NCBI GenBank assembly: GCA_026387575.1
Contig: JAPLLK010000048.1
Coordinates: forward strand, 1-54,873
Reading direction: 5' to 3'
From: Nitrospirota bacterium
GTDB taxonomy: Bacteria > Nitrospirota > Thermodesulfovibrionia > Thermodesulfovibrionales > UBA1546
DNA: 54,873 bases
Part shown: positions 51,876-54,873 of the stretch, one piece after another
How the letters are laid out: every line of letters begins with the position of its first letter
Position numbering within the stretch: position 1 is the stretch's first letter
Program-made: the position numbers and the translations under genes
The notes under the pieces: model-generated
Seen by the model: the letters and a program-made list of their open reading frames with translations, nothing else
Databases searched by the model: none
Told to the model about the DNA's origin: nothing

Positions 51876-52961
51876 TCATGCAAGAAAAAATTTCTTTCCT
51901 TCTGCTTGTTTCACAATTCCTTTTAATTCAAGGCTGAGAAGGATTCCAAGCACCTTTTGCGCAGGCATCGTGCTCTCTCTTGAAAGCATATCAACATGCT
52001 TAGGTTCTGCCGTCATTATATCACAAAGGCTTTTTTCTTCAACCGGGAGATCTATGTTTGCCCTTTCCCTTGTCCGCATGTAACCCTTCAGGATAGGCGT
52101 AAGTTCTTCTATTACATCCTCTGCGCTCTGCACGAGTTTTGCCCCTTTCTTAATCAGGTCATTCGTGCCTTTTGAGTTTGCAGAATTAATATTGCCCGGC
52201 ACTGCAAAAACCTCTTTGCCCTGTTCTATGGCATAAGTTGCTGTTATCAATGAGCCGCTGTCAGCAGCCGCTTCCACAACAAGAACACCAAGAGACAATC
52301 CGCTTATTATCCTGTTCCTTTTCGGGAAATTTTCTTTTTCAGGTGGTGTGCCGGGCGGAAATTCACTTATCACACATCCTGAAATTGCTAATTTTTCCAT
52401 TAATCCTCTGTTCTCAGGAGGATATGGCACGTCAATCCCTGAGCCCAGAACAGCAATGCTTCTGCCGCCGGAATTAATAGCAGCGGTGTGCGCCAGCGTA
52501 TCAATCCCCCTTGCCATACCGCTCACAATGGTAAATCCCATAGAGGAAAGCCCGGAGGATAATTTTTCAGCGGCAAGTTTTCCATACGAACTGTATTTTC
52601 TTGAACCGACAATTGCAACAGCGTATCTGTCTTCTTTCTGGATTATCCCTTTGATGTAAAGTATAATCGGAGCGTCTTCTATATTCTTCAGCATTTCGGG
52701 ATAATCCTTATTGCTGAAAGTAACTATTTTTATTCCATTGGCGTCAAGTTTTTTAAGCTGAGTATCTATCTTTCCCCATTCTGAATATTCTTTTATGTTT
52801 TTTGCTTTTGCAGGGCCTATGCCGCGGATATTGGCCAGTTCTTTATACGGCGCTTTAAAGGCAGCCTCGGGCTTTTTATAGATGGCAAGCAGTTTTCTTG
52901 CTGTCACAGTCCCGATATCAGGCACATCACTCAGCGCAATCCAGAATTTAGGGTCAGACAT
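51876..52961 (-). CDS. dprA: DNA processing protein DprA
   Basis: DprA loads RecA on incoming single-stranded DNA in natural transformation. The 361-residue protein has an N-terminal helix-hairpin-helix/SAM-like part (IALSDVPDIGTVTARKLL), the Rossmann-like core (SGMARGIDTLAHTAA, AVLGSGIDVPYPPENRGL, ISEFPPGTPPEKENFPKRNRII) and the C-terminal winged helix. The adjacency dprA-topA is common in bacteria. Confidence 0.95.
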   Translation of the reverse strand: MSDPKFWIALSDVPDIGTVTARKLLAIYKKPEAAFKAPYKELANIRGIGPAKAKNIKEYSEWGKIDTQLKKLDANGIKIVTFSNKDYPEMLKNIEDAPIILYIKGIIQKEDRYAVAIVGSRKYSSYGKLAAEKLSSGLSSMGFTIVSGMARGIDTLAHTAAINSGGRSIAVLGSGIDVPYPPENRGLMEKLAISGCVISEFPPGTPPEKENFPKRNRIISGLSLGVLVVEAAADSGSLITATYAIEQGKEVFAVPGNINSANSKGTNDLIKKGAKLVQSAEDVIEELTPILKGYMRTRERANIDLPVEEKSLCDIMTAEPKHVDMLSRESTMPAQKVLGILLSLELKGIVKQAEGKKFFLA

Positions 52962-52987
52962 TTGTCTCCTCGTTAATTAGAGTTGAA

Positions 52988-53156
52988 ATAATGAAGATGC
53001 TGCGAGAAAATTTATTTTTCGATACCTTGTGCGTGATGCAAAATACATGATGCACGATGCGTAACAAAAAACTTCTCATCATGTATCCTGAATCCTGAAT
53101 CAAGCATCTTGGATTCTCATCGAGTTAAATAAATTTTTGAGCAATGTCTGCATTAT
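52988..53156. repeat. Nested palindromic repeat element between argG and dprA
   Basis: Outer arms ATAATGAAGATGCTGCGAGAAAATTTATTT (52988-) and the complement of AAATAAATTTTTGAGCAATGTCTGCATTAT (to 53156) pair imperfectly. Inside is an ATACATGATG/CATCATGTAT hairpin and GATGC, GGATAC, GAATCCTGAATC units of the family seen in the lolA element. It fills most of the 207-base gap. Confidence 0.65.
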
Positions 53157-53168
53157 CGTAAACATTTT

Positions 53169-54359
53169 CTACTTTTTTCTGAAAGGTTTTCCTGTTTTCA
53201 GTCTTAATGCATTTAACTTTATAAATCCCTCGGCATCTCTCTGATTGTAAACCTTCTCTGCCTCAAAAGTCGCAAGTTCGGGCTGATAAAGAGATTTCGG
53301 CGATTTCCTTCCGACAACCTGACAGTTTCCCTTGTAAAGCCTGAGCCTCACAACGCCCGTAACATTTTTCTGAGCTTCATCTATCATCGTCTGGAACATT
53401 TCTCTCTCAGGGGAGAACCAGTATCCGTAATATACAAGCTCGGCATACTTAGGGGTCAATGAATCCCTGAGATGCATAACTTCCCTGTCAAGCGTTATTG
53501 ATTCAATCGCCCTGTGGGCAATATGAAGGACTGTGCCGCCGGGTGTCTCATAAACACCGCGTGATTTTATTCCGACGTATCTGTTTTCAACTATATCAGC
53601 CCTGCCTATCCCATTTTTTCCGGCGATTGAATTCAGCTTATCAAGAAGTTTTGCAGGAGTCATCTTTTTGCCGTTTATGGCAACAGGGTTTCCTTTCTCA
53701 TAATCTATCTCAATATACGTAACTTTATTCGGCGCCTTTTCAGGAGGGACAATCATGGTAAACATATCCTTTGGAGGCTCTGCCCATGGATCTTCAAGAA
53801 TTCCTCCCTCATAACTTATATGGAAGAGATTTCTGTCAGTGCTGTAAGGTTTAGCCTTTGTCACAGGAACAGGAATGTTTTGTTTTGAGGCATATTTGAT
53901 TAATGACTGCCTCGAGTTAAAAGGCCATTCACGCCACGGAGCTATTACTTTTATATCTGGGTTCAGCGCATAGTAGGTTAGTTCAAACCTTACCTGATCA
54001 TTGCCCTTTCCTGTAGCGCCGTGGGACACTGCATCTGCCCTTTCTTTTTTGGCGATTTCTATCTGTTTTTTAGCAATTAGCGGCCTTGCTATTGATGTGC
54101 CAAGCAGATATGTTCCTTCATAAACTGCATTTGCCCTCAACATGGGGAAGACATAAAATCTGATAAATTCTTCTCTCAGGTCTTCAACATAGGCTTTTGA
54201 GGCGCCGGTTCTCAATGCCTTTTTTCTTACAGCATTAAGGTCTTCTCCCTGTCCAAGGTCTGCACAAAAAGCAATAATCTCCGCATTGTATGTCTCCTTA
54301 AGCCATTTTATGGCAACAGAGGTATCAAGCCCGCCGGAATATGCAAGAACTATTTTCAT
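53169..54359 (-). CDS. argG: Argininosuccinate synthase
   Basis: ArgG joins citrulline and aspartate with ATP in arginine synthesis. The 396-residue protein has the PP-loop [55 protein letters not shown] and YYGYWFSPE. It is complete. No other arg gene is adjacent. Confidence 0.97.
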   Translation of the reverse strand: MKIVLAYSGGLDTSVAIKWLKETYNAEIIAFCADLGQGEDLNAVRKKALRTGASKAYVEDLREEFIRFYVFPMLRANAVYEGTYLLGTSIARPLIAKKQIEIAKKERADAVSHGATGKGNDQVRFELTYYALNPDIKVIAPWREWPFNSRQSLIKYASKQNIPVPVTKAKPYSTDRNLFHISYEGGILEDPWAEPPKDMFTMIVPPEKAPNKVTYIEIDYEKGNPVAINGKKMTPAKLLDKLNSIAGKNGIGRADIVENRYVGIKSRGVYETPGGTVLHIAHRAIESITLDREVMHLRDSLTPKYAELVYYGYWFSPEREMFQTMIDEAQKNVTGVVRLRLYKGNCQVVGRKSPKSLYQPELATFEAEKVYNQRDAEGFIKLNALRLKTGKPFRKK

Positions 54360-54398
54360 AAAACCTCCACGAATGTGAATATAACATAATTCTGTGTT

Positions 54399-54650
54399 TC
54401 ATTCTATCTTCAACAATTTTCTCAGCTTTCTGTCCGCTCGCACAACTTCATCAGTATCATCTCCTGAAAGTTCCCACGAATATTTCCCTTCGGCAGAGCG
54501 CTTCAGTTTTATCTTAACAGGCTTCTTCGGTTTTACCTGCTGTATCTCAGGCTGTTTCTTTATCTGGAAGCTGTCTTTGTCTGCGGAAAAGGCTGGATTA
54601 AAGACAAGAAGAATAGACAGGACTGCTAATAGAAAGATCTTTTTTTGCAT
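54399..54650 (-). CDS. Small secreted basic protein
   Basis: The track begins at 54659, but the second Met (54650) opens a textbook signal peptide: MQKKIFLLAVLSILLV...FSA. The mature part of about 60 residues is Lys/Pro-rich (IQQVKPKKPVKIKLKRS) with a short Ser/Trp/Asp segment. No family recognised. It lies between argG and the tRNA gene on the same strand. Confidence 0.6.
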   Translation of the reverse strand: MQKKIFLLAVLSILLVFNPAFSADKDSFQIKKQPEIQQVKPKKPVKIKLKRSAEGKYSWELSGDDTDEVVRADRKLRKLLKIE

Positions 54651-54732
54651 GAATAGCACCTCTCATTCTGTCTGATAATTTTAAGACATTATAGAGTTTA
54701 AGATGAGAGAGGTCAATAGGCGCAAGAAAAAA

Positions 54733-54808
54733 TGGTGGACGGTAGGGGATTCGAACCCCCGACTTCCACGTTGCGAACGTGGCGCTCTCCCAACTGAGCT
54801 AACCGCCC
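54733..54808 (-). tRNA. tRNA-Ala (anticodon CGC)
   Basis: The minus strand from 54808 gives a 76-base cloverleaf: acceptor GGGCGGT with ACCGTCC including the G3-U70 pair diagnostic of alanine, D arm TAGCTCAGTTGGGAGAGC, anticodon stem CCACG/CGTGG with loop TTCGCAA (anticodon CGC), T arm GGGGGTTCGAATCCCC and an encoded CCA. It reads GCG codons. Confidence 0.96.
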
Positions 54809-54873
54809 TTTAGTATTATTTTATAATAGCGAGATTAAAACCTAAGCTCTATTGCATGGGCGAAGTGATATTA

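Overview
The window is ordinary bacterial chromosome with several accessory insertions. The mix of families suggests a Gram-negative, cytochrome c-making anaerobe or microaerophile, most likely in the Nitrospirota (Thermodesulfovibrio-like). It has LolA, LptF/LptG, lipoproteins, a CcsA/HemX-type cytochrome c assembly gene beside hemA, FdhD, an NtrB/NtrC-type pair, RNase J, a C39/peptidoglycan-binding GspA (ExeA) ATPase, and RtcB with archease. The phylum is inferred from gene content and style; no 16S gene is present.

Layout. 1-2085: 3' end of ccdA, a cyclophilin lipoprotein and a Sua5/TsaC gene. 2100-4770: an AT-rich accessory island with an HNH-like protein, an unknown protein, a G-rich minisatellite, a REP-type tyrosine transposase bounded by an 18-bp perfect inverted repeat, and a 5'-truncated ribbon-helix-helix gene. 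4773-8428: hisD, a membrane GAF/HD-GYP protein and truA. 8469-11837 (minus): the translation operon rpsB-tsf-pyrH-frr, a 53-aa ORF missing from the track, and a DksA/TraR-type protein. 12034-15895: a proline-rich lipoprotein facing a 14-repeat WD40-caspase protein. 16012-20311: lptF-lptG, folE-folD and a VapBC pair.

20504-23092 is the most disturbed stretch. It holds a TPR lipoprotein split by a C7 homopolymer, orphan type I-C-like CRISPR repeats without cas genes, a frameshifted phage RelA/SpoT-MuF-C toxin fragment enclosed exactly between two repeats, and a RelE toxin with a nonsense codon beside an intact Phd-type antitoxin. 23335-32033 carries a CMD-family gene, a TPR protein, lolA, ftsK, uppP, a cytochrome c gene with a stop codon in its signal peptide, rnj, rtcB and archease. 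32042-35831 holds a CusA remnant, ntrC, ntrB flanked by two inverted copies of a palindromic repeat, and fdhD. 36067-48371 carries two membrane proteins, a lipoate ligase, yjbQ, a PD-(D/E)XK-like protein, a four-cysteine small ORF coupled to gspA/exeA, class II aldolase, 6-phosphofructokinase, a dGTPase-like protein, hemA and ccsA. The right end has a 56-aa ORF, a MobB-like P-loop gene carrying an in-frame repeat, a Bacteroidetes-looking topA, dprA, argG, a small secreted protein and tRNA-Ala(CGC).

The recurring unusual theme is palindromic repeat biology. One palindrome encodes the LolA signal peptide. A repeat-derived segment sits in frame in the MobB-like gene. Three intergenic elements consist of a core nested inside copy-specific, self-complementary outer arms. 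I did not find a clearly new multi-gene defence or biosynthetic system.
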